A DNA stretch of 64,000 nt from DATFVA01 sp963747755 (GCA_963747755.1 CAVVGK010000014.1:1-64000), one strand, 5' to 3'. Positions 43,597 to 53,202 are shown, numbered from the stretch's first letter. Numbers and translations: made by a program. The notes: generated from the letters alone by a model not told the origin.

Positions 43597-45690
43597 TTGA
43601 AAGAGTATGGAACTGAATCAATCCGGAATATTACGTTTATCGGCCACCAGGGCAGCGGTAAAACAAGCCTATCTGAAATTGCACTATTTACATCTAATGA
43701 AATAAACAGGATTGGAAGTATATCCGAAGGAAATACTATATCCGACTATACCCCCAATGAAATCGAAAAGCAGATATCGATATCTACAAGTCTTATGCAC
43801 TGCGAATGGAATGGTACAAAGATTAACATTCTGGATACACCAGGATACTCTGATTTTATTGGGGATGTTAAAAGTGCCATGAGGGTTTCCGATATGGCTG
43901 TGATGGTATTGAAATCAGCTGAAGGAGTTGAGGTTGGCTCCGAATCAACAGGTAAGTTCGTCGATGAATTTAACCTCCCTTCGGCAATAATAATAAATAA
44001 GGTAGATAATGAGCACAGCACTTTCAAGGAAACACTGCAGCAGGCAAAAGACAGACTAACAAACGGAGCGATTGCTGTTAGTATACCAGTTAATGAGGGA
44101 ATAAACTTCGATGGTGTACTTGATATTCTGAAAATGAAAGTTTGTCGTTATGGTGAACCGGGCAGTAGGCAAATTACTGAAGAAGATATCCCCGATGATT
44201 TGAAAGAGGAGGCTGAATCCTACAGAACAGAGTTTATTGAGAAGGTAGCCGAAACAACAGAAGAGCTTATGAATAAGTATTTTGAGGAGGGAACACTGCA
44301 GGAAAATGATCTTCAGACAGGCATTAAACAAGCCCTTCTGAAAAGAAGCCTTACTCCTGTTTTCGCAATTTCTTCTTCGAAATGTGTAGGGATAAATAAT
44401 TTTTTGGATTTTGTTGCTGTTTATTCTCCTTCACCTGCAGACCGTGGCGGGGAAGAGGCGTCTATAAGAGGTACAGAAAAGACTGAAAAAGTTCTTCCTA
44501 ATCCCTCCGGCGAACCGGTAATGTTTGTCTTTAAAACTATTTCTGAACAGCACGTAGGTGAGCTGTCATTATTTAAAGTATACTCAGGTACTGTAAATGC
44601 AGGTCTGGATATGCTGAACGAGACAAATGGAAAATCAGAAAGACTAAGTCAGCTGTCAATCCTGAACGGTCATAACCGCAAAGATGTGTCTGAGTTGAGA
44701 GCAGGAGATCTTGGCGCGGTAGTAAAACTGAAAGACACCCATACGAATAACACCTTAAGTTCAAAATCATTCCCTGTAGTAATGAAACAGATAGAATTTC
44801 CAGCAGCAGTTATAAGAGGCGCTATAGTGCCTAAAGCCAAGGGAGATGAAGATAAAATAGCATCCGGACTTCATACACTCCATGAGGAGGATCCATCATT
44901 TAGTGTAAGGTTTGATCCCGAGATTTCACAGACGATCATCTCTGGACAGGGTGAACTTCAATTATCACTTGCGGTAAAAAGACTTAAAGAACGTTATGGT
45001 GTTGAGGTTGATCTTGTCGAACCGAAAGTTCCTTACAGGGAAACAATTAAAGGCACAGTTAACGACGTTGAATACAAACATAAAAAGCAATCAGGCGGAA
45101 GAGGTCAGTACGGACACGTTCATTTCAAAATGGAGCCTTTACCCAGAGGAAAAGATTTCGAATTCGTCAATGCTATTGTCGGCGGAGTAGTTCCGGGCAG
45201 GTTCATTCCAGCAGTAGAAAAAGGTATTCAGGATACAATGGTCAAAGGAGTTATATCCGGCAATCAGGTAGTGGATGTAAAGGTTACTTTATTTGATGGT
45301 ACATTTCATAACGTCGATTCAGATGAAATGTCATTCAAACTTGCAGCTTCACAATGCTTCAGAAAGGGTTTCCACGAAGCAAAGCCTGTTCTGCTTGAAC
45401 CGATATATGAAATAGAAGTCACTGTTCCCGAAGAATTTATGGGTGATGTAATGGGCGATATTTCGAGCCGCAGAGGAAAGATACTTGGAATGAGTTCAGA
45501 CGGACACTTCCAGATAATCAAAGCGAACATCCCTCTTGCCGAACTTTACAAATATAGTTCTCAGCTACGAAGCTTAACTTCCGGAAGAGGAGTACATACA
45601 CGGAAATTTGCATACTATGAAGAGATGCCGAAGGAAGTTGAACAGAAGATCGTCGAGGAATATAATAAATCAAGAGAAGAAGGCAATTAG
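43597..45690 (+). CDS. EF-G-like translational GTPase paralogue
   Basis: 697 residues, full EF-G length, with G1 GHQGSGKT at 16-23, DTPG at 80-83, NKVD at 134-137 and EF-G domains II-V (GGRGQYGHVHFKMEP, GVVPGRFIPAVEKG). It differs from canonical EF-G: the His after DTPG, needed for GTP hydrolysis, is Tyr84 (DTPGYSDF), and the P-loop is GSGKT not DAGKT. This marks the FusA2/EF-G2-like group, whose role in translocation is doubtful. A strong AGGAGG precedes a TTG start. Confidence 0.85.
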   Translation: MKEYGTESIRNITFIGHQGSGKTSLSEIALFTSNEINRIGSISEGNTISDYTPNEIEKQISISTSLMHCEWNGTKINILDTPGYSDFIGDVKSAMRVSDMAVMVLKSAEGVEVGSESTGKFVDEFNLPSAIIINKVDNEHSTFKETLQQAKDRLTNGAIAVSIPVNEGINFDGVLDILKMKVCRYGEPGSRQITEEDIPDDLKEEAESYRTEFIEKVAETTEELMNKYFEEGTLQENDLQTGIKQALLKRSLTPVFAISSSKCVGINNFLDFVAVYSPSPADRGGEEASIRGTEKTEKVLPNPSGEPVMFVFKTISEQHVGELSLFKVYSGTVNAGLDMLNETNGKSERLSQLSILNGHNRKDVSELRAGDLGAVVKLKDTHTNNTLSSKSFPVVMKQIEFPAAVIRGAIVPKAKGDEDKIASGLHTLHEEDPSFSVRFDPEISQTIISGQGELQLSLAVKRLKERYGVEVDLVEPKVPYRETIKGTVNDVEYKHKKQSGGRGQYGHVHFKMEPLPRGKDFEFVNAIVGGVVPGRFIPAVEKGIQDTMVKGVISGNQVVDVKVTLFDGTFHNVDSDEMSFKLAASQCFRKGFHEAKPVLLEPIYEIEVTVPEEFMGDVMGDISSRRGKILGMSSDGHFQIIKANIPLAELYKYSSQLRSLTSGRGVHTRKFAYYEEMPKEVEQKIVEEYNKSREEGN

Positions 45691-45775
45691 ACTTATTTTG
45701 TCATTTCGTTCTCGGCTTATTCCAATGACAGATTGAATTCATAAGCTGGGAACGAATCTTGAACTCATCCCTCAT

Positions 45776-45804
45776 GTCATTTCGACCGCAGGGAGAAATC
45801 ATAA
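45776..45804 (+). repeat. ATTTCGACC-type dispersed intergenic repeat
   Basis: GTCATTTCGACCGCAGGGAG followed by AAATC is a well-known dispersed motif in Bacteroidota intergenic DNA. A shorter inverted-looking relative (GTCATTTCG ... CAATGACAG) precedes it in the same gap, between the EF-G-like gene and the HIT gene. Confidence 0.5.
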
Positions 45805-45828
45805 ATGCTTTTATAATACTAAGGAGAA

Positions 45829-46341
45829 ATGGATAAACTCTGGTCACCCTGGCGTTCACAATATATAGACTCCTTCAAGAATAAGAAGGAAACGGATAAA
45901 GAGGAATGTGTATTTTGTGAAATGATTAATGAGAATCCTGAAGACCTTTCAAATCTGGTAGTAGATAGGGGACTGCTCACATTCACAGTTCTGAATCTTT
46001 ATCCTTATAATAATGGTCACCTTATGATTGTACCTTACCGTCATACATCAGAATTCATTTCCCTTACAGATGAAGAGAACCTCGAAATAATGCATAAAAT
46101 GCGAATTGCATACCAGGCTCTGAGGGAAATTCTTCATCCTGATGGTTTCAATATGGGACTAAATCTCGGTAAAGTTTCCGGGGCAGGGATTCATGAGCAT
46201 ATCCATTTTCACATCGTACCACGCTGGAACGGCGATACTAATTTTATGCCCGTGCTTGGGAAGGTAAAAGTAATTTCACAGGATCTTGCAGAGACGAAAA
46301 CGAAACTGCTTGCAGCATATAAAACATTAAAGAATCAGTAA
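45829..46341 (+). CDS. HIT-family nucleotide hydrolase/phosphorylase
   Basis: 170 residues. The catalytic histidine triad is HEHIHFHIVPRW near 124-135, and WSPWR near the start is typical of Ap4A phosphorylase/hydrolase-like HIT proteins. The zinc-type Cys pair (CVFC) is at 28-31. It likely cleaves dinucleoside polyphosphates or AMP conjugates. Confidence 0.88.
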   Translation: MDKLWSPWRSQYIDSFKNKKETDKEECVFCEMINENPEDLSNLVVDRGLLTFTVLNLYPYNNGHLMIVPYRHTSEFISLTDEENLEIMHKMRIAYQALREILHPDGFNMGLNLGKVSGAGIHEHIHFHIVPRWNGDTNFMPVLGKVKVISQDLAETKTKLLAAYKTLKNQ

Positions 46342-46356
46342 AAGATCGGAACCGGT

Positions 46357-46869
46357 GTGGCAAATAAAACTATCCTGTTTGCGGCAGTAATCAGCCTCTT
46401 ACTAGTATTTTCTTCGTGCGGTGAATCTCCGGAGAAGAATAAGGTGAATATTAAGATTGATTCGATTATATATAAGCCGGGTACAAAAGAACCCTTTAAT
46501 GGCACCTGGAAAGGTGAAATGGACAGTATGAAGATTGAATTTGGTGTTGTAAATGGGAAAAAAGAGGGGAACTTCAGTTCTTATTATCCAGGCGGACAGC
46601 TGCTGATGTCAGGAGAAATGAAAAATAACCGGAATGAAGGGAAATGGACGTATTACTACGATAATGGACAGGTGGAATCGTTCGGTCTATTCAGGAACGA
46701 CAGGGCAGACGGTAAATGGACCTGGTACTATCCCGACGGAATGCTTAAACAGACAGGATATTTTGATGCGGGTCAGCGTGATAGTCTGTGGAAAACCTAC
46801 GATACAACCGGTACCCTCATTGATTCAACAATAGTTAAGTCTGACAGCGGCTTCGTAACACCATATTAA
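46357..46869 (+). CDS. MORN/YwqK-repeat lipoprotein
   Basis: 170 residues from a GTG start. The signal ends at the lipobox SSC. The rest consists of YYxxGxxxxxGxxKNxxxEGKW repeats, as in MORN or toxin-antitoxin-associated YwqK proteins (for example MKNNRNEGKWTYYYDNGQ). Function unknown. Sited between the HIT gene and another lipoprotein, probably co-transcribed. Confidence 0.65.
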   Translation: MANKTILFAAVISLLLVFSSCGESPEKNKVNIKIDSIIYKPGTKEPFNGTWKGEMDSMKIEFGVVNGKKEGNFSSYYPGGQLLMSGEMKNNRNEGKWTYYYDNGQVESFGLFRNDRADGKWTWYYPDGMLKQTGYFDAGQRDSLWKTYDTTGTLIDSTIVKSDSGFVTPY

Positions 46870-46928
46870 TTTCATTTTCTTTACTTTAACTTTCATTAAA
46901 AAAACTGTAAAAGATGAATGGAATAACT

Positions 46929-47678
46929 ATGAACTATAATAAGCTTATTATGATAGGTGTTTTATTACTCAGTATTGTTCATTGGTATGGATGTTCCTCC
47001 TCAGAAAAAACAACCCGGAAAAAAGAAGAAACGGTAACAGAGGAAAAGAGACCTGTCATTATACCCAACGAAGAAGCAGAGAGAAAACTTATTGACAAAC
47101 AGAAAATAAAAAGCGTTGATAAGATAAGTTTTGATTATGATCAGGACGGAAAACTGGTTAACGGCGAGAAACAATCAACAATTAACTATGGACCTGACGG
47201 TCTGATGACTGAAACAATTATTTATGGCAAAAACAGTAAAGTTGACAACATTTATAAATATGATTATGGCAAAAAAAATTACCGGATTCAGACTATAAGG
47301 TATACACCCGATAATAAAGCTGACAAAAAATATACTTACGAATACAATGATTACGGAAACAAGTTGAAATCCGTAAGATATGATCTAAACGGCAGGATTG
47401 AAAAGTATTACATTTATATATACGATGAAAATCAGAACCTGGTAGAAGAAGATTGGTATGATAAAAGCAGTAAACTGGAATATAAAGTGGAATACGAATA
47501 CAATGACTCCGGGCAGAAAAAATCAGCTACGACATACAATGAAAATGGGAAAATGCTCTATAAGTATGAGTATAAATTCGACCAGAAAGGGAATGTGCTG
47601 GAAGAAGAAAAATTTAATGAAGATGATGACCCTGTCGGCTTAATCCAGTATGTATATAAATATTATGGCAAAGGTTAA
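46929..47678 (+). CDS. YD/RHS-like repeat lipoprotein
   Basis: About 249 residues. The ATG at 46929 begins a signal peptide with lipobox WYGC. The mature part is made of short Tyr/Asp/Gly repeats, with YEYNDYGNKLKSVRYDLNGR as an example, like the strands of RHS/YD-repeat proteins. Probably a small beta-solenoid at the outer membrane. No family function known. It ends about 60 bases before tRNA-Met. Confidence 0.6.
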   Translation: MNYNKLIMIGVLLLSIVHWYGCSSSEKTTRKKEETVTEEKRPVIIPNEEAERKLIDKQKIKSVDKISFDYDQDGKLVNGEKQSTINYGPDGLMTETIIYGKNSKVDNIYKYDYGKKNYRIQTIRYTPDNKADKKYTYEYNDYGNKLKSVRYDLNGRIEKYYIYIYDENQNLVEEDWYDKSSKLEYKVEYEYNDSGQKKSATTYNENGKMLYKYEYKFDQKGNVLEEEKFNEDDDPVGLIQYVYKYYGKG

Positions 47679-47741
47679 ATTCTTCCCCCAAAAGCATTGC
47701 AAAAAGATGCGATTAGTATTATTTTTACCATCTAAAATTTC

Positions 47742-47815
47742 GGGCCCGTAGCTCAGTTGGTTAGAGCATCTGACTCATAATCAGAGGGTCGGTGGTTCAA
47801 GCCCATCCGGGCCCA
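47742..47815 (+). tRNA. tRNA-Met (anticodon CAT)
   Basis: 74 bases: acceptor GGGCCCG pairs with CGGGCCC, anticodon loop CTCATAA gives CAT, T-arm GGTTCAAGCCC. The D-arm and AGAGGGTC region look like elongator Met; tRNA-Ile2(CAT) is possible. CCA is not encoded. Confidence 0.88.
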
Positions 47816-47820
47816 CAAAG

Positions 47821-47856
47821 AAAGCCTTAAAACAAAGTGTTTTGAGGCTTTTTATT
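47821..47856 (+). terminator. Bidirectional intrinsic terminator
   Basis: A 14-base arm (AAAGCCTTAAAACA, 47821-47834) pairs with TGTTTTGAGGCTTT (47838-47851), one T-G wobble, then a T run. It serves tRNA-Met and, on the minus strand, the convergent T9SS cargo gene. Confidence 0.75.
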
Positions 47857-47879
47857 TTGTACTACCAGGTAGAACCTGA

Positions 47880-49616
47880 TTACCTGACTAACACCATTTT
47901 TTTGACAGAGATATTGTTCCCGGACTTAATTTTACAAAAGTAAATTCCACTGCTCAAATCTTTTGCATTAAAATTAATATTATGAATCCCGGCAGATTTA
48001 ACTTCATTAACTAGCGTGGTAATTTCATTTCCAAGTACATCATAAACTTTCAATGACACAAAGATGGGTGAGGGAAGTTGAAAGCTAATGGTTGTTGTGG
48101 GGTTGAACGGGTTAGGGTAGTTTTGGGATAATCCGAATCTCACTTGTTCGACTGATATCTTTAGTTCTTCTGAATACTTATAAGTGCCGTCAAGGTCTGT
48201 TTGTTTTAACCGGTAATAGATCCCTGATGCGGGAACTGATGATATAAAATCAGTGAATTCATAAATATTTCTCTCAGTTGTTGTTCCTTTCCCCTTGACA
48301 AAGCCGATATTATCCCATCCTGATTCGTTAAATTTTCGTTCGATTCCAAATCCCAGGTTATTCAGTTCACTGGCGGTTTTCCATTTAAGAATAACCTTTC
48401 CATTAAGGAATGTTCCTGCAAATGAGGTCAGCTCTACAGGCACACCCCCCGAATTCAACGTATATAGGATTACCCCCGTCTCAATATTATCCGTCCCGGC
48501 CATATACCAGCTCGATCCATCCAGCATTTTGGAGTCATAACAAATATAATTCTGATATTGCGGGTATTCGTTGTATGTCCAGGTGGTACCTCCATCTAAA
48601 GAAATGTCAGTATAAAATATATTATCTGCCTCAGGTGGGAGGTGATTACCATAAACAAGTATTATACCTGAATTGGTAACAGCATCTAATAATTGGATTA
48701 AATGTCGACTATATGTATGAAAAATATTCCAGCTGCTGCCTCCGTCCGTTGATCTGTAAATAGCGGCTATATCCAGTGCGGCATATCCGGCAGCCAGCAA
48801 ATTATCTGCATCAATAAAAGCAAGTTGAAGTAATCCTGTAGAGCCTGTGATAAAAGTTTTAGTCCAACTTTCACCGGCATCCGTGGTTTTTAGAATTATG
48901 CCGTTTCCGGATTCTATACCAACGGCAAAACCAATCTGTTCATCAATAAAGGATACTTCGCGAATACTTAGATTGAGTGTAAATGGATAAACACTATACC
49001 AGCTGTTTCCGCCGTCAGTGGTTTTTAATAGGGATGTGGCTGCCGAACCTTGTGCAACTGCTGTAACTATTCCTTGCATTGGATCAATGAAAGAAAGATC
49101 GGATAGACCTATAACCGAATCTTCAAATGAGCCTTTGGGATGCCAGTTAATTCCTCCGTCCGTGGTTTCCACAAAATAACCCCGGAAATTCTGCTGCCTT
49201 TTTAGGCTCTCGACCGCTTCCGCGGTGATATTATTATTAATTGGAATCGGGAGAGATAAGGGAGGAGATGATCTTTTAATATTAGGAGCAGGAAGATTGT
49301 ACGAGCCCACATCATAAGCTAAGGTATCATTAAACATCTGAACTTTTGACGCTATCCGCATAGAATCCGGAATTGAAGATTCTAACCATGTTGTACCTCC
49401 GTCGGTAGTGTAGTAAATGCATCCATAAAAATTCTGCGTGGCAACAAATCCAGAAAATCCACCTGTAATACCATGATTTTTATTAATAAAATCAATTCCC
49501 ACCATCAGATGCATATCTCCAGGGGCAATAGGCATCGTTTGCTGCATCCACTGCGGCGTCGATTCGGATGTAAATAATAAACAAAGAAGAATGATAAAGT
49601 AGGTTAACTTCTTCAT
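47880..49616 (-). CDS. T9SS-secreted YCF48/BNR-repeat protein
   Basis: 578 residues with signal peptide. Repeats such as TTDGGNSWYS, TTDAGESWTK and STDGGSSWN (residues 40-340) form a BNR/YCF48-type beta-propeller. An FN3-like domain follows (TASELNNLGFGIERK ... YRLKQTDLDGTYKYS), then the T9SS domain (QNYPNPFNP, LKVYDVLGNEI, SGIYFCKI). It has the same layout as the protein at 8538, with fewer repeats. Expected on the surface or released; ligand unknown. Confidence 0.8.
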   Translation of the reverse strand: MKKLTYFIILLCLLFTSESTPQWMQQTMPIAPGDMHLMVGIDFINKNHGITGGFSGFVATQNFYGCIYYTTDGGTTWLESSIPDSMRIASKVQMFNDTLAYDVGSYNLPAPNIKRSSPPLSLPIPINNNITAEAVESLKRQQNFRGYFVETTDGGINWHPKGSFEDSVIGLSDLSFIDPMQGIVTAVAQGSAATSLLKTTDGGNSWYSVYPFTLNLSIREVSFIDEQIGFAVGIESGNGIILKTTDAGESWTKTFITGSTGLLQLAFIDADNLLAAGYAALDIAAIYRSTDGGSSWNIFHTYSRHLIQLLDAVTNSGIILVYGNHLPPEADNIFYTDISLDGGTTWTYNEYPQYQNYICYDSKMLDGSSWYMAGTDNIETGVILYTLNSGGVPVELTSFAGTFLNGKVILKWKTASELNNLGFGIERKFNESGWDNIGFVKGKGTTTERNIYEFTDFISSVPASGIYYRLKQTDLDGTYKYSEELKISVEQVRFGLSQNYPNPFNPTTTISFQLPSPIFVSLKVYDVLGNEITTLVNEVKSAGIHNINFNAKDLSSGIYFCKIKSGNNISVKKMVLVR

Positions 49617-49718
49617 ATCCGATCCTTTTGTTTAAAATATTTCATTAGGCGTATAAAGAAATAGTACTAGTTATACGTAAATAGTGACCCCTCATTATAG
49701 AACGTATCGCTTATAAGC

Positions 49719-50624
49719 TCAGTGTTTTTTAAGGAATGTGCCGTCCTGTAATTCCTCAAATGCTCTTTTTAGTTCACCCTGGGTGTTCATTACGATCGGT
49801 CCGTACCAGGCGACTGGTTCTTTCAGCGGTCTTCCCGAGATAAGTAGAAAACGAATTCCTTCTTCTCCTGCCTGTACGGTAACTTCATCACCGCTGTCAA
49901 AAAGTATTAAAGAACGGTTATCAGCTTCGACAGGGGGGTGGGTATCAAGCCATCCGACACTTTCGGTAGGTACGTCCAGCGGTTCAGAAGCATTACAGAA
50001 TTTACCTGATCCATCAAAAATATAAGCAAAGGCATTGTTCCTGGTATCGATTGGGAGAGTTTTTCTTTTACCTGCCGGTACCGAGACATCGATATAAACA
50101 GGATCAGCAGCAATGCCGTCAACAGGACCTCTTTTACCCCAAAAGCTGCCGCAAACCAACCGAACTTTGGTTCCATCGTCATCAGTAATTACGGGAATGT
50201 CGTGAGATTTAATTTCCTGGTAGCGCGGTGTGGTCATTTTTAGTGACTTAGGCAGGTTTGCCCACAGCTGAAACCCATGCATCCTTCCGTCCGTGTCTCC
50301 TTTTGGCATTTCCTGATGAATGATGCCGCTTCCGGCTGTCATCCATTGGATATCACCAGAGGAAATCACTCCATTATTTCCCATGCTGTCGCCATGCTCA
50401 ACACTCCCGGCAAGCACGTAAGTGATTGTTTCAATCCCCCTGTGTGGATGCCAGGGAAATCCGGCAAGGTAATCTTCAGGCCGTTCGTTTCTGAAATCAT
50501 CCAGCAGCAGAAAAGGATCGGCTTCTTCCGGATCGCCAAAACCTATAGCTCTTCTCAGGTTCACCCCGGCACCTTCGATAGTCGGCTGAGCCTTTAATAT
50601 TTTCCTAACAGGACGAATAGACAT
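49719..50624 (-). CDS. Pirin-family iron-binding cupin
   Basis: 301 residues, two cupin domains. The Pirin metal site is fully present: His59, His61, His103, Glu105 (FPWHPHRGIE, GSGIIHQEMP). Some bacterial Pirins are quercetinases, others act as redox-responsive regulators. Function here unknown; no redox partner adjacent. Confidence 0.85.
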   Translation of the reverse strand: MSIRPVRKILKAQPTIEGAGVNLRRAIGFGDPEEADPFLLLDDFRNERPEDYLAGFPWHPHRGIETITYVLAGSVEHGDSMGNNGVISSGDIQWMTAGSGIIHQEMPKGDTDGRMHGFQLWANLPKSLKMTTPRYQEIKSHDIPVITDDDGTKVRLVCGSFWGKRGPVDGIAADPVYIDVSVPAGKRKTLPIDTRNNAFAYIFDGSGKFCNASEPLDVPTESVGWLDTHPPVEADNRSLILFDSGDEVTVQAGEEGIRFLLISGRPLKEPVAWYGPIVMNTQGELKRAFEELQDGTFLKKH

Positions 50625-51005
50625 AATAATCTCCTTTCATTTCTTACATCAGAATTACCGGATTAAACAACTTTTTATAAGGGATATTTACTTTTCTCGA
50701 TGACAGAAAATAAGCAAATATTTTTTATTAAACCTCTCCTTATTTCTCCCGCCTTTAGTCTCGTGAGCCAAGATAATTGAACAAACTAAATTAGATTGAC
50801 AATCGGGAACAGGTTTTCTTTAATATGCTTGTGGAAACAAACCCGTATGGATATTATCGCGACAGGATGGATGGTTTCAAGGGTGAAAAATACCTCAGCA
50901 AAATAGTTGGTTAGTTTCTATAAAATAGATGAAAAAATTGACTTATATCATGGTACCTCTTAACTCTCGTCCTTAAGTTTTGATTTTACAAAAATAAATG
51001 GTGAG
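50625..51005. other. Intergenic stretch without a convincing gene
   Basis: A 29-codon frame (50825-50914) exists but has weak support. A TTGACA-19-TAATAT pair (50796-50826) resembles a promoter, with spacing slightly long. The right end holds the cupin gene's upstream sequence. Confidence 0.4.
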
Positions 51006-51008
51006 ATG

Positions 51009-51323
51009 ATGTCAGATCAGACAAATAAAATTCTGCTTAAGGATGCGGTCAATTACCAGGAAGGCTCTATAGTCAGCAGACAGATATTAAAGAAACCTGG
51101 TGGAAATATAACTCTTTTCGCCTTCGATAAGGAACAATCACTAACAGAACATACCTCTCCTTTTGAAGCAGTTGTTAATCTTGTTGAGGGTGAAATGGAA
51201 ATTAAGATCGGGGGAGTGCCGCATATAGTAAAAGAAGGTGAGATCATAATACTCCCTCCTAATGTACCTCATGGCCTTGTTGCAAAACAGAAAACGAAAA
51301 TGCTGTTGACTATGATAAAGTAG
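51009..51323 (+). CDS. Small cupin-domain protein
   Basis: 104 residues, a single beta-barrel cupin: NLVEGEMEIKIGGVPHIVKEGEIIILPPNVPHGL matches the G(X)5HXH and PxxxxH motifs in outline, with the metal His partly reduced. Reported start is ATG 51009 after a second ATG three bases upstream. Often binds metals or small phenolics; function unknown. Confidence 0.75.
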   Translation: MSDQTNKILLKDAVNYQEGSIVSRQILKKPGGNITLFAFDKEQSLTEHTSPFEAVVNLVEGEMEIKIGGVPHIVKEGEIIILPPNVPHGLVAKQKTKMLLTMIK

Positions 51324-51358
51324 ATTTTATGGCAGCCCTGAAAGTCTAGGGACAAAAC

Positions 51359-52246
51359 TTAGTTAACGGTCTGGCCTGAAGCCCGAGTGGTCTTTTTACT
51401 ACTGCTTCGTTGTGGTGAGTTACGATTTCTTTTCCTGAAGGGACGGAATGCATAAAAGAACTGACTAATATAATGTTCAGGATACCTGGACATTAAACCA
51501 TACTTTTCAGCTTTTTCATTTTCAGGAAAGTACGCTGTATTGAAAATCCAGTCCCACACCGCAAGTTTTGTTGAAAAATTTCTATTTCTGCCTTTGCCGA
51601 ATGTATGATGCCAGCGGTGCATCTCCGGGCCATTGATAAACTTCTGCAGATTGCCTGTATGCATATTCAGGTTGGAGTGAATATACATTCCCCAAAGTGC
51701 GCTAATAACTCCTTTATAAGCGATAACCTCCGGCGGTGAGCCCAATAATACAATAGGCAGGAATTCGACTGTCTGATTAATTAGTATTTCAAGTGCATGT
51801 GAACGTGAGCCCGACAGCCAGTCAACCTTTTCAGGAGAATGATGCGCTTCGTGAATACGCCAGAGCCATTTATTCTTATGCTGCCACCGATGCATCCAGT
51901 AAATATACAGGTCGTGAGTTACGGTGAAGAAGATGATTTGAATCCAGATAGGAGTTTCAGCAAATATCTGAAATCGGGAGATTCCCGTAGTGTTATCAAT
52001 GTAATAAATTACAAAATTGAAAATCAGGATACCAAGGATATAACTCTGTGCAATCGTATATAAAGCCAGGTCATCAAAGAATCCCTTCCGCAGAATCCTC
52101 TGTCCTTTATTATAAGGAAAAATTCTTTCCAGTATGATAAACAGAAATGCCGAGACGGCAATTACTATCATTGAAGCTGCCTCAGCAGAAGACAGTTCAC
52201 TAAAATAGTTAATGATTGAATTGTATATAAACTTAAACACCTGCAT
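51359..52246 (-). CDS. Fatty-acid hydroxylase / sterol desaturase superfamily protein
   Basis: 295 residues, four or five membrane segments, and the diiron His motifs HRWQH, HEAHH and HRWHH. Members add hydroxyl groups or double bonds to lipids, including the 2- or C4-position of sphingoid bases. It is 33 bases downstream of the NeuB-like gene, so it is probably the last gene of the sugar operon. Alternatively it could modify the sphingolipids made by the spt locus 18 kb away. Confidence 0.8.
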   Translation of the reverse strand: MQVFKFIYNSIINYFSELSSAEAASMIVIAVSAFLFIILERIFPYNKGQRILRKGFFDDLALYTIAQSYILGILIFNFVIYYIDNTTGISRFQIFAETPIWIQIIFFTVTHDLYIYWMHRWQHKNKWLWRIHEAHHSPEKVDWLSGSRSHALEILINQTVEFLPIVLLGSPPEVIAYKGVISALWGMYIHSNLNMHTGNLQKFINGPEMHRWHHTFGKGRNRNFSTKLAVWDWIFNTAYFPENEKAEKYGLMSRYPEHYISQFFYAFRPFRKRNRNSPQRSSSKKTTRASGQTVN

Positions 52247-52279
52247 ATCTTATTATTATTAGAATCTTATCAATAAATA

Positions 52280-53176
52280 TCAACTCTGCAGACTTGATTT
52301 TGCTCTCCGTAACTTTTTAAGATTCTTCAGTTCACACTCATAAACTTTCTTCACTCCGTCGCCAAGTGCAAGTTCAATGTCACGTATGTTAGAGATCAGC
52401 CTTTCGAGTCCTACTATCTCCACCGATGCAGCCTGGTCTGTTCCCCACATTGCACGATCAAGGGTTATATGGCGTTCAACGAAGCAAGCTCCTAAAGCAA
52501 CAGCAGCCCAGGTTGGAGCGAGACCAACTTCGTGACCCGAATAACCAATAGGAACCCCCGGGTACAACTTTTTCAAAGTGGATATCATATTAAGGTTCAG
52601 TTCTTCATTCCTGCAGGGATAAGCTGATGTAGAATGAGCAATGAGAAGGTTTTCCTTTCCGAATATTTCTACTGCATTTCTGATTTCCCCGATAGTAGAC
52701 ATTCCAGTGGACATCATCAGAGGTTTATTCAAGTCTTTATGCCTGAGCAGTAACTCATCGTCTGTGAGTGAAGCAGAAGCAAACTTATACAGGGGAGGGT
52801 CAAACTGTTCGATAAACTCCACTGCTTCTTCATCCCAGCATGAAGCGAACCAGATTATGTCTTTCGTTCTGCAGTAGTTATCGATCTCTTCAAACTGATC
52901 CTTATTGAACTCGATTTTGTGCCTGTACTCAATATATGACATTCTTCCCCATGGAGTATCCCTTTCTATGTTCCATTGATCCTTTGGGACACAGATTTTA
53001 GGAGTACGTTTTTGAAATTTCACCGCATTGCAGCCAGCTTTAACCGCACCATCAATCATCTTTTTTGCTATGTCTACAGATCCATTATGATTTATTCCTA
53101 TTTCCGCTATTACAAATACCGGAGCTCCGTCTCCGATTATCTGGTTCCCAACTTTTTTGAAAATAAATGAATTCAT
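52280..53176 (-). CDS. NeuB/SpsE-family sialic acid synthase-like protein, no SAF domain
   Basis: 298 residues, TIM-barrel of the N-acetylneuraminate synthase family: IAEIGINHNGSVDIAKK near the start, VKFQKRTP, STGMSTIGEI, GYSGHEVGLAP (metal His) and VERHITLDRAMWGTDQAASVE. It would condense PEP with an aldose or aminoaldose to a 2-keto-3-deoxy sugar acid. Usual NeuB proteins are about 340-350 residues with a C-terminal antifreeze-like SAF domain whose Arg completes the partner active site. Here the protein stops right after the barrel, with no room downstream. The substrate is therefore probably not the usual ManNAc. Confidence 0.8.
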   Translation of the reverse strand: MNSFIFKKVGNQIIGDGAPVFVIAEIGINHNGSVDIAKKMIDGAVKAGCNAVKFQKRTPKICVPKDQWNIERDTPWGRMSYIEYRHKIEFNKDQFEEIDNYCRTKDIIWFASCWDEEAVEFIEQFDPPLYKFASASLTDDELLLRHKDLNKPLMMSTGMSTIGEIRNAVEIFGKENLLIAHSTSAYPCRNEELNLNMISTLKKLYPGVPIGYSGHEVGLAPTWAAVALGACFVERHITLDRAMWGTDQAASVEIVGLERLISNIRDIELALGDGVKKVYECELKNLKKLRRAKSSLQS

Positions 53177-53202
53177 ATTGTGCCCTCATCTTGTAGTATA
53201 AA

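Noticed and set aside
50825..50914. 29-codon frame with a promoter-like TTGACA/TAATAT ahead
   Set aside because: Too short, promoter spacing 19 bases, and no similarity recognised.
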